From: Ruegeria discodermiae
Lineage (GTDB): Bacteria; Pseudomonadota; Alphaproteobacteria; Rhodobacterales; Rhodobacteraceae
NCBI RefSeq assembly: GCF_030758345.1
Contig: NZ_JAVAMO010000001.1
Coordinates: 930,001-994,000, forward strand
Direction of reading: 5' to 3'
Length of the DNA stretch: 64,000 bases
Shown: positions 35,533-44,387 of the stretch, piece by piece
Position numbering within the stretch: position 1 is the first letter of the stretch
Layout of the letters: each line of letters opens with the position of its first letter
Made by a program: the position numbers and the translations under genes
Notes under the pieces: generated by a model
What the model was told of the DNA's origin: nothing
Databases searched by the model: none
What the model saw: the letters and a program-made list of their open reading frames with translations, nothing else

Positions 35533-36354
35533 CTATTCGACCTGTGTTTCGATGGTATCGAACGCCGCGCTCAAATTGCTGAGATCGATCGATGACAATC
35601 CCAGATAGGGGTTGCTCATCTCGATGATGAAGAAAAGGGTAAGCCCGGTATAAATGCTGTAAAGCGCGACAAGACCCGAGCGAATCCAGGAAAACGGCGT
35701 TACGAAAAACACCAGCAGCAGAAAGACATACCCGACAACGGATAGGGTCCAAAACAAGTTGGATACACCCCGCGCAGTCGCAGCCACACGTTCCAGCCGC
35801 AGGCTGAAAGCCTGATCGAGCTTGCTGACAATCCGGTCAAGCGTGATGCTCTGTTGTTCTTCCTCTGGCTCGATCGCAAGCAGAGCCTGATAGATCTCGC
35901 TAGAGACTTGCGACGCCTCGCGGAAGATAAGGTCCGAATTGCCGATGTTGTGAACGTCCATCGCAGGTGTGTCATCTTGCTCCAGCACGTCGATATACTC
36001 GAAAAACTTGGCACGCACCGGATCAATATCCTGGTTGCGCAGCCGGGCAATTTCATGTGCCGCTTCGGACAAGATAATAACTTCGGCCGCAATGGTTTCC
36101 CGGGCCTGTTCGTATTGTTCCTGAGCGCCGGAAAAGATCAGCGCCAGGATCAGCGCATGCAGCGTACCGATGCGGAACCCGATATTGACGGCCATTTCCC
36201 TGGTTGCGTCCGAGGGTGGACGCTGCCTGAACCGGTGTATGAAATAGTAGGGCAGCACGCTGATCGCTGACATCACGAGGATGATCAAGGCAATGCTGGC
36301 CCAGGGATGATACAGCATCCAATCAAGCGCCTGTCCGCTTTCTTGCTCGCTCAT
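35533..36354 (-). CDS. DUF4239-like (bestrophin-like) membrane protein
   Basis: 273-residue membrane protein: an N-terminal helix (SIALIILVMSAISVLPYYFI), a second hydrophobic stretch after an acidic loop (GTLHALILALIFSGAQEQYEQ), a soluble alpha-helical middle and two helices near the C-terminus, ending with SNPYLGLSSIDLSNL. This helix-loop-helix pattern fits DUF4239. I chose ATG 36354 (MSEQESGQ) over 36387 because GGAGAA lies upstream of it. Function unknown; an anion-channel-like role is proposed for related bestrophins. It is not obviously in an operon. Confidence 0.65.
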   Translation of the reverse strand: MSEQESGQALDWMLYHPWASIALIILVMSAISVLPYYFIHRFRQRPPSDATREMAVNIGFRIGTLHALILALIFSGAQEQYEQARETIAAEVIILSEAAHEIARLRNQDIDPVRAKFFEYIDVLEQDDTPAMDVHNIGNSDLIFREASQVSSEIYQALLAIEPEEEQQSITLDRIVSKLDQAFSLRLERVAATARGVSNLFWTLSVVGYVFLLLVFFVTPFSWIRSGLVALYSIYTGLTLFFIIEMSNPYLGLSSIDLSNLSAAFDTIETQVE

Positions 36355-36488
36355 GAAACTGCCATTCTCCAAAATGACAGGCCTCAAAAAGCCTGTCCTG
36401 TGGAGAGCTTAACAGGGTCTGGCCGGATTTTTCCAGATGCTTGCACAACCCGGCATTGCAGCCTCGTTGGCGAACGCTGTATGCGACG

Positions 36489-37361
36489 CTACCCTTGCCC
36501 ACGGAACAGTCTTGTGGATGAGAACATGGCCTCCAACTCCTCGATCCGTTCCTTGCTCTGCTCCCAGCGGGCATCCTGAACCTCGGCGATCAGCGCCTCG
36601 ACGATCAGCATCAGCGCGATGGTACTGTCCCAGCTTGACGGCGCCTCGACCAGCGAGTTGAACGTATATCGGGCCGAGCGCGCGATGGGTGAGCCCCATT
36701 GGTCGGTGAACAACACCACCGTCACCCCGCGATCCGAGGCGATCTGCGCAAGCTTGGCCAGATGCGCCTCATACCGGCGGATGTCGAAGATCACCAGCAC
36801 CGAGGTTTCATCCATATCCAGCAGATATTGCGGCCAGACATTCGCGGAATTGCCCAGCATGGTCACGTTGGGCCGGATGATCTGCATGTGATTGTAGAGG
36901 TAGTCGGCATTGGACCGGGTGATGCGCCCCCCGACCACATAAAGCGGGCGCGCGGTATCGGCGAGCAGCCTGGCCACCGCGTCGAACATGTCTGTGTCGA
37001 TGCGGTCAAGCGTGTGGCGCATATTGGTCCAGGCGGTCTGGGCAAACCGTGTCAGCGGGTGTTCGGCCCCCTCATCCACCACCCAGGCGTCGCGCTTGGC
37101 GATGGGTTTCTTGATTTGCGCGGCCACCTCGTCCCGCAGCGCATCCTGCAGCGCCGGAAACCCGTCGAACCCCAGCTTGCGCGCCATGCGGATCACCGTG
37201 GGGGTCGAGACGCTGGCCGCATTGGCGAGCTTGGTGATCGATTGCAGCCCACCCATCGGATAATCCTGCAGCAGAATCGAGGCCAGTTGCCGCTCGGACG
37301 GCGTCAGCGCCTCCATCTCTTCCTGTATCTGCTGTTTGACAAGCTTGGTGGTCGGGGTCAC
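36489..37361 (-). CDS. RpiR/MurR family transcriptional regulator
   Basis: 290 residues. The N-terminal RpiR HTH (residues 18-80, with AASVSTPTVIRMARKLGFDGF) is followed by a SIS domain (about 125-260) that binds phosphosugars or related effectors. It is divergent from the N-formylglutamate amidohydrolase/TRAP/gamma-glutamyl cluster, which makes it the probable local regulator. The 93-bp gap contains inverted and direct repeats. RpiR proteins usually sense a sugar phosphate. If this one controls the amine pathway its ligand may differ, which is open. Confidence 0.9.
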   Translation of the reverse strand: MTPTTKLVKQQIQEEMEALTPSERQLASILLQDYPMGGLQSITKLANAASVSTPTVIRMARKLGFDGFPALQDALRDEVAAQIKKPIAKRDAWVVDEGAEHPLTRFAQTAWTNMRHTLDRIDTDMFDAVARLLADTARPLYVVGGRITRSNADYLYNHMQIIRPNVTMLGNSANVWPQYLLDMDETSVLVIFDIRRYEAHLAKLAQIASDRGVTVVLFTDQWGSPIARSARYTFNSLVEAPSSWDSTIALMLIVEALIAEVQDARWEQSKERIEELEAMFSSTRLFRGQG

Positions 37362-37372
37362 GAGACGCTACC

Positions 37373-37418
37373 TGATTACGATTTCTACAGCCTATGCGGT
37401 TTTGTAATCATGTCTACA
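37373..37418. promoter_or_regulatory. Repeats in the divergent rpiR / amidohydrolase promoter region
   Basis: TGATTAC (37373-37379) is inverted at 37404-37410 (GTAATCA). A TCTACAG direct repeat flanks the second arm (37384-37390 and 37413-37419). These could be RpiR operator parts; the arms are short. Confidence 0.4.
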
Positions 37419-37454
37419 GAAAAATTGTTGACAGAGGATGCGAAGCTGTAACCA

Positions 37455-38249
37455 ATGTTTCACATGGCAATCGATCCCGAGTCACCCCTGCTGTCCGCGT
37501 CGGAAGGTCCGGCGGCGCGCGTGTTGAACGCGCGAGGCGTGGGCGCTGCGGTGCTGGTTTGTGAACATGCGAGCCGGTTCATTCCGGCATCGCTCGAAGG
37601 GTTGGGGTTGGAGGATGAGGCTGCGGGCTCACACGCCGCCTGGGATGTGGGCGCGATGGAGCTGGCGGTGGAGCTGATGGGCGCGCTGGATGCACCGCTG
37701 GTACACTCACGGGTGAGCCGGCTGGTCTATGATTGCAACCGCCCGCCCGAAGCGACGGGCGCGGTATTGGCGCGCAGCGAGCGGTTTGAGATACCCGGCA
37801 ATCAGGGCCTCAGCGCCGCACATCACGCCCAGCGGGTGCGCGATGTCTATGCGCCGTTCCGCGACCTTCTGGCAGATGCGGTTGCGGGGCGCAACGACCC
37901 ACCTTTGATGATCACCATCCACAGCTTTACGCCCGTTTACAACGGCATACATCGTGATATTGATCTTGGAATTCTGCACGATACGGATAATCGGGCAGCC
38001 CGTGCTCTTCTCGGCAAGGTCTCACCTTGCGGGCTGCGCGTGGCGCTGAACCAGCCCTATTCGGCCCGCGATGGCGTCACCCACACGCTGCGCGAACATG
38101 GCGTCCGCAACGGTCTGCACAATGTGATGCTGGAGGTTCGCAACGATCTGATTGATACCCCCACCGGCGTCAATCGCATTGCCGGGCTGCTGTCGCCCAT
38201 GCTGGCAGAACTGGTCGCCGACCTGACACCCGAGGCAGCATCCTCATGA
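37455..38249 (+). CDS. N-formylglutamate amidohydrolase family protein
   Basis: 264-residue enzyme of the FGase family (HutG-like), metal-dependent amide hydrolases. Conserved blocks: VLVCEHASRFIP near residue 31, SRVSRLVYDCNRP (about 89-101), and ITIHSFTPVYNG (about 155-166). No other histidine-utilisation genes are nearby, so it is not a hut gene by context. Within this operon it is the candidate amidase for the last step, hydrolysing a glutamyl amide or similar product. Its stop overlaps the next gene's ATG by 4 nt. Start: first ATG is used although its RBS is weak; ATG at 37464 is an alternative. Confidence 0.85.
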   Translation: MFHMAIDPESPLLSASEGPAARVLNARGVGAAVLVCEHASRFIPASLEGLGLEDEAAGSHAAWDVGAMELAVELMGALDAPLVHSRVSRLVYDCNRPPEATGAVLARSERFEIPGNQGLSAAHHAQRVRDVYAPFRDLLADAVAGRNDPPLMITIHSFTPVYNGIHRDIDLGILHDTDNRAARALLGKVSPCGLRVALNQPYSARDGVTHTLREHGVRNGLHNVMLEVRNDLIDTPTGVNRIAGLLSPMLAELVADLTPEAASS

Positions 38250-38785
38250 CAAAAGGGGCTGGGGGTTTGCATTTTCTGAGGCAATATGTCCGCGTCATCG
38301 ACCGGCTGAACCGCTGGATCGGACGGGTGGTGATGTATGGCATCTTTGTCATGATGGGCATCCTGCTCTGGTCGTCGGTGTCCAAGACCTTCTTCCTGCC
38401 CTCGCTCTGGACTTTGGAAATGGCGCAGTTCGCCATGGTGGCCTACTACATCCTCGGCGGGCCGTATTCGATCCAGATGGGCAGCAATGTGCGGATGGAC
38501 CTGCTCTATGGAGAATGGTCGAACCGGCGCAAGGCGTGGACCGATGCAATCACTGTCCTCTTCCTGATCGTCTATCTGATCGTGATGCTCTATGGCGGCT
38601 ACGACTCGCTGAGCTATTCGCTGCAATATGGCGAGCGCAGCCCGACCGCCTGGCGACCCTATCTTTGGCCGATCAAGGTGATCATGATCACGGGGTTGTT
38701 CCTGATGCTGCTGCAGGCAATCTCGGAACTCTTCAAGGACATCCTGCGCCTCAAGGGCGATGACATCCCGCGCGAGGTGATCTGA
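38246..38785 (+). CDS. TRAP transporter small permease subunit (DctQ-like)
   Basis: 179 residues with four TM helices, the usual size and topology of TRAP small permeases. Typical features are the second helix after LWSSVSKTFFLPSLWTLEMAQ and the final polar tail. It overlaps the amidohydrolase gene by 4 nt at its start and the large permease gene by 1 nt at its stop, so the three genes are translated together. Function: bundles with the large permease for Na+-driven uptake of an organic acid or amine derivative delivered by the binding protein. Confidence 0.9.
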   Translation: MTKGAGGLHFLRQYVRVIDRLNRWIGRVVMYGIFVMMGILLWSSVSKTFFLPSLWTLEMAQFAMVAYYILGGPYSIQMGSNVRMDLLYGEWSNRRKAWTDAITVLFLIVYLIVMLYGGYDSLSYSLQYGERSPTAWRPYLWPIKVIMITGLFLMLLQAISELFKDILRLKGDDIPREVI

Positions 38786-40110
38786 TGCCTTATGAGCTGA
38801 TCGCCATCCTGATGTTTTCCACCATGATGCTGATGCTGCTGACCGGGCAGCGGGTGTTTGGGGCGATCGGGTTCGTGGCCGTGGTGGCGGCGCTGCTGCT
38901 CTGGGGTGACCGGGGCGGGTACGATCTGGGTTTCTCGGCGGCGATGAAGCTGATGAAATGGTACCCGCTGCTGACCCTGCCCATGTTCATCTTCATGGGC
39001 TATGTCCTGTCGGAATCGAAGATCGCCGATGACCTCTACAAGATGTTCCATGTCTGGATGGGCGGGCTGAATGGCGGGCTGGCCATCGGCACGATTGGCC
39101 TGATGGTGCTGATTTCGGCCATGAATGGCCTGAGCGTGGCGGGCATGGCCATCGGGGCCACCATCGCCCTGCCCGAGTTGCTGAAACGCGGCTATGACAA
39201 GCGGATGGTGACCGGCGTCATTCAGGCCGGATCGTCGCTGGGCATTCTGGTGCCGCCCTCGGTGGTGCTGGTGCTTTATGCGATGATCGCGCGCCAGCCG
39301 GTGGGGCAGCTGTGGCTGGCGGGTGTGGTGCCGGGATTGATGATGGCGGCGATGTTCATCCTCTATATCGCGATCCGGTGTCGGCTGAACCCGTCGCTTG
39401 GGCCGGTTCTGCCTGCTGAAGACCGCCAGATTCCGATGGGCGAAAAGCTGGCGCTGCTGCGCGCGGGGCTGCTGCCTATCGGAATCTTCGCGGCGATGAT
39501 GGTGCCTTTTGTCAATGGCTGGACCTCACTGGTGGAAAGTTCGGCCATCGGCGCGCTGACCGCCTTTGCCGCCGCTGTCTTGAAGGGCCGGATGACGCGT
39601 CAGGTGTTCGAAACCTCGGTACGCTCCACCCTGGGCATCACCTGCATGTTCATGTGGATCATCCTGGCCGCCTTGGCCTTTGGTGCGGTCTTCGACGGGC
39701 TGGGCGCAGTCAAGGCCATCGAGAACCTGTTTACCGAGCGTCTGGGCCTGAACCCCTGGATGATCCTGATCCTGATGCAGCTCAGCTTCATCCTGATGGG
39801 CACGTTTCTGGATGACACCGCCATGCTGGTGATCGTCGCCCCGCTCTATGTGCCATTGGTGGGCGCGCTGGGGTTCGACCTGATCTGGTACGGGGTGCTT
39901 TATACAATCACCACCCAGATCGCCTATATGACGCCGCCCTTCGGTTATAACCTGTTCCTGATGCGGGCCATGGCCCCACCCGAGATCACGCTGCGCGACA
40001 TCTATGGCTCGATCCTGCCTTTCGTGCTGGTGATGGTGCTGGCGCTGAGCATCATCATGAGTTTCCCGCAGATCGCGCTATGGCTGCCCGAGTATATCTA
40101 CAACAAGTGA
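38785..40110 (+). CDS. TRAP transporter large permease subunit (DctM-like)
   Basis: 441 residues, about 12 TM helices. Conserved DctM blocks are visible, for example GSSLGILVPPSVVLVLYAMIA, GTFLDDTAMLVIVAPLY and TPPFGYNLFLM. It is the transport channel of the system. It starts within the small permease gene (1-nt overlap) and is followed 63 nt later by the binding-protein gene, in the standard order Q-M-P. Length is normal. Confidence 0.95.
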   Translation: MPYELIAILMFSTMMLMLLTGQRVFGAIGFVAVVAALLLWGDRGGYDLGFSAAMKLMKWYPLLTLPMFIFMGYVLSESKIADDLYKMFHVWMGGLNGGLAIGTIGLMVLISAMNGLSVAGMAIGATIALPELLKRGYDKRMVTGVIQAGSSLGILVPPSVVLVLYAMIARQPVGQLWLAGVVPGLMMAAMFILYIAIRCRLNPSLGPVLPAEDRQIPMGEKLALLRAGLLPIGIFAAMMVPFVNGWTSLVESSAIGALTAFAAAVLKGRMTRQVFETSVRSTLGITCMFMWIILAALAFGAVFDGLGAVKAIENLFTERLGLNPWMILILMQLSFILMGTFLDDTAMLVIVAPLYVPLVGALGFDLIWYGVLYTITTQIAYMTPPFGYNLFLMRAMAPPEITLRDIYGSILPFVLVMVLALSIIMSFPQIALWLPEYIYNK

Positions 40111-40173
40111 CCCCGGCCAAACCGGGGCGGAGACGACCGTTCGAGTAACAACACAGACCAACGGAGAGAGAGT

Positions 40174-41208
40174 ATGACCAACAGACGTACATTCCTGAAA
40201 GGTGCCGCCGCTGCCCCGGCCGCCGCTGCGCTGGCCACACCCGCGCTCGCGCAGAGCCAGATCAAATGGCGGATGCAGACCTATGCGGGCGCGGCCCTGG
40301 CCGAGCATGTGATCGACCCGGCCATCAAGATGTTTAACCAGATCGCCGGCGACCGGATGCAGATCGAGCTGTTCTATGCCGATCAGCTGGTACCCACCGG
40401 GGAACTCTTCCGCGCCATGCAGCGCGGCACGATTGACGCGGTGCAGTCGGATGATGACTCGATGGCCTCGCCCACCGAAGTCACTGTCTTTGGCGGCTAT
40501 TTCCCCTTCGCCTCGCGCTACAGCCTCGACGTGCCGGTGCTGTTCAACCAATACGGCCTGAACGAGATCTGGGATGAGGAATACTCCAAGGTCGGCGTTA
40601 AACACATCAGCGCCGGTGCCTGGGACCCCTGCCACTTCGCCACCAAGGACCCGATCAACTCGCTGGAGGATATGAAGGGCAAGCGTATCTTCACCTTCCC
40701 GACCGCAGGCCGGTTCCTCAGCCAGTTCGGCGTGGTGCCCGTCACCCTGCCCTGGGAAGATATCGAGGTCGCGGTGCAGACCGGCGAGCTGGATGGCATC
40801 GCCTGGTCCGGCATCACAGAGGATTACACCGTCGGCTGGGCGGATGTGACCAACTACTTCCTGACCAACAATGTCTCCGGCGCTTGGGCGGGGCATTTCT
40901 TTGCCAATATGGACCGCTGGAACGAGCTGCCCGAGGATCTGCAGACGCTCTTCAAGGTCTGCTGTGATCAGTCGCATTACTACCGCCAGTGGTGGTATTG
41001 GGGTGGTGAGGCCAATCTGCGGGTCAATGGCGACAAGCTCAAACTGACCACCATCCCGGATGAGGAATGGGCGCAGGTCGAACAGGCCGCCGTCAAGTTT
41101 TGGGACGAGATCGCCGCCGAGAGCGAGACCAAGGCCAAGGTGGTCAACATCTTCAAGCAGTACAATGAAGTCATGCAAAAGGCCGGACGGCCCTATCGCT
41201 ACGGCTGA
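40174..41208 (+). CDS. TRAP transporter substrate-binding protein (DctP-like)
   Basis: 344-residue periplasmic binding protein. The twin-arginine signal is NRRTFLKG followed by an Ala-rich hydrophobic stretch cut after ALAQ (about residue 27), so it is exported folded. The mature protein shows the DctP fold: QADQLV-type hinge (ELFYADQLVPTGELFRAMQRGTIDAV) and the conserved FPTAGRFLSQFG and GELDGIAWSG blocks. Its ligand is unknown. From the operon the natural guess is a carboxylated amine or an amino alcohol, but many TRAP proteins bind organic acids. A hairpin follows the gene. Confidence 0.92.
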   Translation: MTNRRTFLKGAAAAPAAAALATPALAQSQIKWRMQTYAGAALAEHVIDPAIKMFNQIAGDRMQIELFYADQLVPTGELFRAMQRGTIDAVQSDDDSMASPTEVTVFGGYFPFASRYSLDVPVLFNQYGLNEIWDEEYSKVGVKHISAGAWDPCHFATKDPINSLEDMKGKRIFTFPTAGRFLSQFGVVPVTLPWEDIEVAVQTGELDGIAWSGITEDYTVGWADVTNYFLTNNVSGAWAGHFFANMDRWNELPEDLQTLFKVCCDQSHYYRQWWYWGGEANLRVNGDKLKLTTIPDEEWAQVEQAAVKFWDEIAAESETKAKVVNIFKQYNEVMQKAGRPYRYG

Positions 41209-41227
41209 TCCGTCGGGATTGGCACCT

Positions 41228-41257
41228 GCCCCGGCGCAGATAAGATCGCGCCGGGGC
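41228..41257 (+). terminator. Hairpin between dctP-like gene and Na/Pi-like gene
   Basis: GCCCCGGCGC, loop AGATAAGATC, GCGCCGGGGC, perfect 10-bp stem without a T run. It may stabilise the binding-protein part of the message or attenuate the downstream genes. Confidence 0.55.
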
Positions 41258-41289
41258 GCTTCGCTTCCGAAACTCGGAACGCGTGTTGA

Positions 41290-41304
41290 AAGGAACGAGA
41301 ACTG
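41290..41304 (+). promoter_or_regulatory. Ribosome-binding site supporting a CTG start
   Basis: AAGGA at 41290-41294 is followed after seven nucleotides by CTG at 41302. The frame is open into the Na/Pi-like protein and adds the 14 residues expected before the conserved ATMLLLFAVR segment. The ATG at 41344 has no SD sequence. Confidence 0.5.
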
Positions 41305-42987
41305 GCCATCGCGGGTTTCATAGTCGAGATTTTCGCAGCAACAATGTTGCTGCTTTTTGCCGTGCGCTTCGTGCGCACCGGCATTGAGCGGCGCTTTGGC
41401 GCCATGTTCGAACGGCTGCTCACCGGCCATACCAGCACGGTGCTGGCGGGTCTGTCGGGCACTGCACTGGCGGTGGTGATCCAGAGCTCGGCTGCGGTGG
41501 CGCTGCTGCTGACCGGCTTTGCGGCGGCGGGTATGGTGGGGTTCGGCTTTGCCTTGGCCGGTGTGCTGGGGGCTGATCTGGGCTCGGCGCTGGTGGTGCA
41601 GCTTCTGTCCTTTGACCTGCGCTGGCTTATGCCGTTCCTGCTGGCACTTGGCGGCTGGCTCTATCTGAAATCCGATCGCAACCACACGCGGCTGAACGGG
41701 CGCATCCTGCTGGGGATCGCCTTCATCCTGATTTCGCTGCAACTCCTGCGCGACGCGGTCGACCCGATCCGCGAAAGCGCCTTTCTTCCGGCGGTCGCGG
41801 GCTATCTCAGTACCGATTATTTCGCCGCTTTCCTGGTTGGCGCAGCGCTGGCCTTCGTGATGCATTCCAGCGTGGCCGCGATCCTGATGTGCGTCGCGCT
41901 TGTGCAGGTCGACGCCCTGCCTTTTGCCGCTGGCCTGTCGCTGATGCTGGGGGCCAATCTGGGTGGCGCGCTGATCCCGATCTGGCTGACCCGCGATCTG
42001 GAGCCTGCGCCAAAACGCATCCCGCTGGCCAATTTCCTGCTGCGTGGCAGCGCGGCCCTTGCCTGCCTGATGGGGATCAACCTGTTTGGCCTTTCCGATA
42101 TGCTATTACTGGGGCAGCCGGGCCAGTCACTGGTCACCGCCCATATCGCCTTCAACATGGCTTTGGTTCTGATCGCGCTTGCCTTCGTCGCCGCGATGGA
42201 ACGCCCGATGACATGGCTGTTGCCCGACCGTGAAGAGCCACCTGCCAGGATCGCTGACCTTTTTGAGCCGCTCAGCCCGCTGGACGCACCAAATGGATCA
42301 CGCGCTGGTCTGGCGATGTCCTCGATCCGGCAGGAACTGTTGCAGATGGTCACGCGGGTTGAACGGATGCTGCGCCCCGCGCTCGACCTCTATGAGCGGG
42401 ACGACTCCGAAGCCATCGCCAGCCTGTGGCAGGAAGACGAGAAGGTGAATGTCCAGCTGACCCAGATCCGGCAATTTGTCGCGCGGATGCCGCGGCAGAA
42501 CATGGCGAAATCCGATGTGAAAACCGCGCGCGCGCTGGTCGAATATGCGATCCGGGTCGAAGCGGCAGGCGATATTGCATCCAAACGCATGACCCGTTGT
42601 GCGCAGGACAAACATGAAGAGCGCGTGAGTTTTTCGCCCGCCGGATGGAAAGAGCTATCCGACCTGCACATGGCGGTTCTGGAGAGCTTTGCGCTGGCGC
42701 GTCACATCATCCTGGTGGACGACCTGGAATGCGCGCGCCGTCTGGTGCTGGACAAGGCCGAGATCAAGCGCTTGGAACGCGCCAGCCGCAAGGCGCATCT
42801 GAAACGTCTGGAACGCGGCACCACGGAAAGCTTCCAGTCCAGCGACCTGCATCTGGAAACCCTGCGGGCGCTGCGCGACCTGCACGGCCATATCGCCTCG
42901 GTCGCTTACCCGATCCTTTACCGTTCGGGCCAGATTCTGGAAACCCGATTGGTGACCGAAATGAAAAGCGAGCGGGTCAGTGACTGA
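41302..42987 (+). CDS. Na/Pi-cotransporter family protein with PhoU-like C-terminal region
   Basis: 561 residues if started at CTG 41302 (547 from ATG 41344). It has two Na/Pi-cotransporter-like repeats: the QSSAAVALLLTGFAAAG block near residue 64, and a second repeat with MHSSVAAILMCVALVQ. A helical cytosolic C-terminal part from about residue 350 resembles PhoU. It lies inside the operon, between the binding protein and the glutamine-synthetase-like gene. A phosphate or sodium link to the amine pathway is not obvious, and its role there is unknown. An alternative is that it transports another anion. Confidence 0.8.
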   Translation: MAIAGFIVEIFAATMLLLFAVRFVRTGIERRFGAMFERLLTGHTSTVLAGLSGTALAVVIQSSAAVALLLTGFAAAGMVGFGFALAGVLGADLGSALVVQLLSFDLRWLMPFLLALGGWLYLKSDRNHTRLNGRILLGIAFILISLQLLRDAVDPIRESAFLPAVAGYLSTDYFAAFLVGAALAFVMHSSVAAILMCVALVQVDALPFAAGLSLMLGANLGGALIPIWLTRDLEPAPKRIPLANFLLRGSAALACLMGINLFGLSDMLLLGQPGQSLVTAHIAFNMALVLIALAFVAAMERPMTWLLPDREEPPARIADLFEPLSPLDAPNGSRAGLAMSSIRQELLQMVTRVERMLRPALDLYERDDSEAIASLWQEDEKVNVQLTQIRQFVARMPRQNMAKSDVKTARALVEYAIRVEAAGDIASKRMTRCAQDKHEERVSFSPAGWKELSDLHMAVLESFALARHIILVDDLECARRLVLDKAEIKRLERASRKAHLKRLERGTTESFQSSDLHLETLRALRDLHGHIASVAYPILYRSGQILETRLVTEMKSERVSD

Positions 42988-43019
42988 TCCCTGGAAACGA
43001 TAGAAAACGGAATGACGCG

Positions 43020-44384
43020 ATGAATGATGCATCTGCTCTGAAAGAGCTTTCGGCCCAGGTGGCCAGTGGCGCGGTGGATACGGTTCTGGTCTGCCTTGTG
43101 GACATGCAGGGCCGCTTGATGGGCAAGCGGTTTCACGCGCAGAACTTCCTCGACTCTGCGTGGCAGGAAACCCATTGCTGTAACTATCTGCTGGCCACCG
43201 ATCTGGAGATGGCGACACCCGACGGCTATGCGGCCACCTCGTGGGAGGCGGGCTATGGCGACTATGTCATGAAGCCCGATCTGTCCACGCTGCGCCCGAT
43301 GCCCTGGCTTGAAGGCACGGTGATGGTGCTGTGTGATGTACTGGATCATCACAGCCACGAACCAGTTCCGCATTCCCCGCGCGAGGTGCTGAAACGCCAG
43401 ATCGCCCGCGCTGAGGCGCTGGGGCTGACCCCAATGATGGCAACCGAGCTGGAATTCTTCCTGTTCGAGCAGACCTATGACGCGATCCGCGCCGGGGGCT
43501 TTCGCGATCTGACCCCGATCTCGGGCTATAATGAGGATTACCACATCCTGCAGACCACCAAGGAAGAGCATGTGATGCGCCCCCTGCGCAATCACCTCTT
43601 TGCCGCCGGTATCCCGGTGGAAAACACCAAGGGTGAGGCCGAGGCCGGACAGGAGGAATTGAACATTCGCTATGCAGATGCTCTGGCCTGCGCCGATCAT
43701 CATACGATTGCCAAACATGCCACCAAGGAAATCGCGCATCTTCAAGGGCATGCGGCTAGTTTCTTACCTAAATGGCATGCCTCGCGCGTTGGCTCGGCCA
43801 GCCATGTTCATCTGTCGCTCTGGCGCGGGGATGAACCCGCGTTTCATGACCCGGACGCGCCCCATGGGCTGAGCGAGATGGGGCGGCAATTCTGCGCTGG
43901 CATGATCGCTTATGCGCCCGACTACACCGCGTTTCTTGCGCCTTACGTGAACAGTTACAAACGCTTCATGAAGGGGACCTTTGCGCCGACCAAGACGGTC
44001 TGGTCGGTGGATAACCGCACCGCCGGGTTCCGTTTATGCGGTGAAGGCACCAAGGCGGTACGGATGGAGTGTCGGATCGGGGGCTCGGATCTCAACCCCT
44101 ATCTGGCACAGGCGGCGCTGCTGGCGGCGGGCCTTAAGGGGATCGAGGACAAGATGGAGCTGGCCGCGCCCACCTCGGGCGACCTCTATGAAGATACTGA
44201 GGCCCGTGAAATCCCCCGCACCCTGCGTGATGCGGTCGAGACGCTGCGCGGCTCGGCCATGCTGCGCGCGGCGATGGGGGATTGGGTGGTTGACCACTAC
44301 ACCCGCTGCGCGGAATGGGAGCAGGAAGAGTTTGACCGGGTGGTGACCGATTGGGAAATCGCCCGAGGGTTCGAAAAGGCCTGA
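43020..44384 (+). CDS. Glutamine synthetase family protein (gamma-glutamyl-amine ligase type)
   Basis: 454-residue GS-fold ligase. Catalytic-core blocks are present: ATELEFFLFE (metal-binding Glu), NTKGEAEAGQEELNIRYAD, ASHVHLSLW, NSYKRF (arginine-like loop) and WSVDNRTAGFR, then RIGGSDLNPYLAQAALLAAG as in PuuA-type ligases. Relatives join glutamate to amines (putrescine, isopropylamine, amino alcohols) rather than to ammonia. The adenylylation-site loop of GlnA is not evident. The two oxidoreductase genes directly downstream support this reading. Confidence 0.88.
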   Translation: MNDASALKELSAQVASGAVDTVLVCLVDMQGRLMGKRFHAQNFLDSAWQETHCCNYLLATDLEMATPDGYAATSWEAGYGDYVMKPDLSTLRPMPWLEGTVMVLCDVLDHHSHEPVPHSPREVLKRQIARAEALGLTPMMATELEFFLFEQTYDAIRAGGFRDLTPISGYNEDYHILQTTKEEHVMRPLRNHLFAAGIPVENTKGEAEAGQEELNIRYADALACADHHTIAKHATKEIAHLQGHAASFLPKWHASRVGSASHVHLSLWRGDEPAFHDPDAPHGLSEMGRQFCAGMIAYAPDYTAFLAPYVNSYKRFMKGTFAPTKTVWSVDNRTAGFRLCGEGTKAVRMECRIGGSDLNPYLAQAALLAAGLKGIEDKMELAAPTSGDLYEDTEAREIPRTLRDAVETLRGSAMLRAAMGDWVVDHYTRCAEWEQEEFDRVVTDWEIARGFEKA

Positions 44385-44387
44385 GGC

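Noticed and set aside
37455-38249. Assigning the amidohydrolase as hutG of histidine degradation
   Set aside because: No hutU, hutH or hutI nearby and the operon context is different, so only the family name is given.
40078-41865. Long open frame (595 codons) antisense to the TRAP binding-protein and Na/Pi-like genes
   Set aside because: Spans two recognisable genes and their gap on the other strand; low-complexity Gln/His/Arg composition and no RBS.
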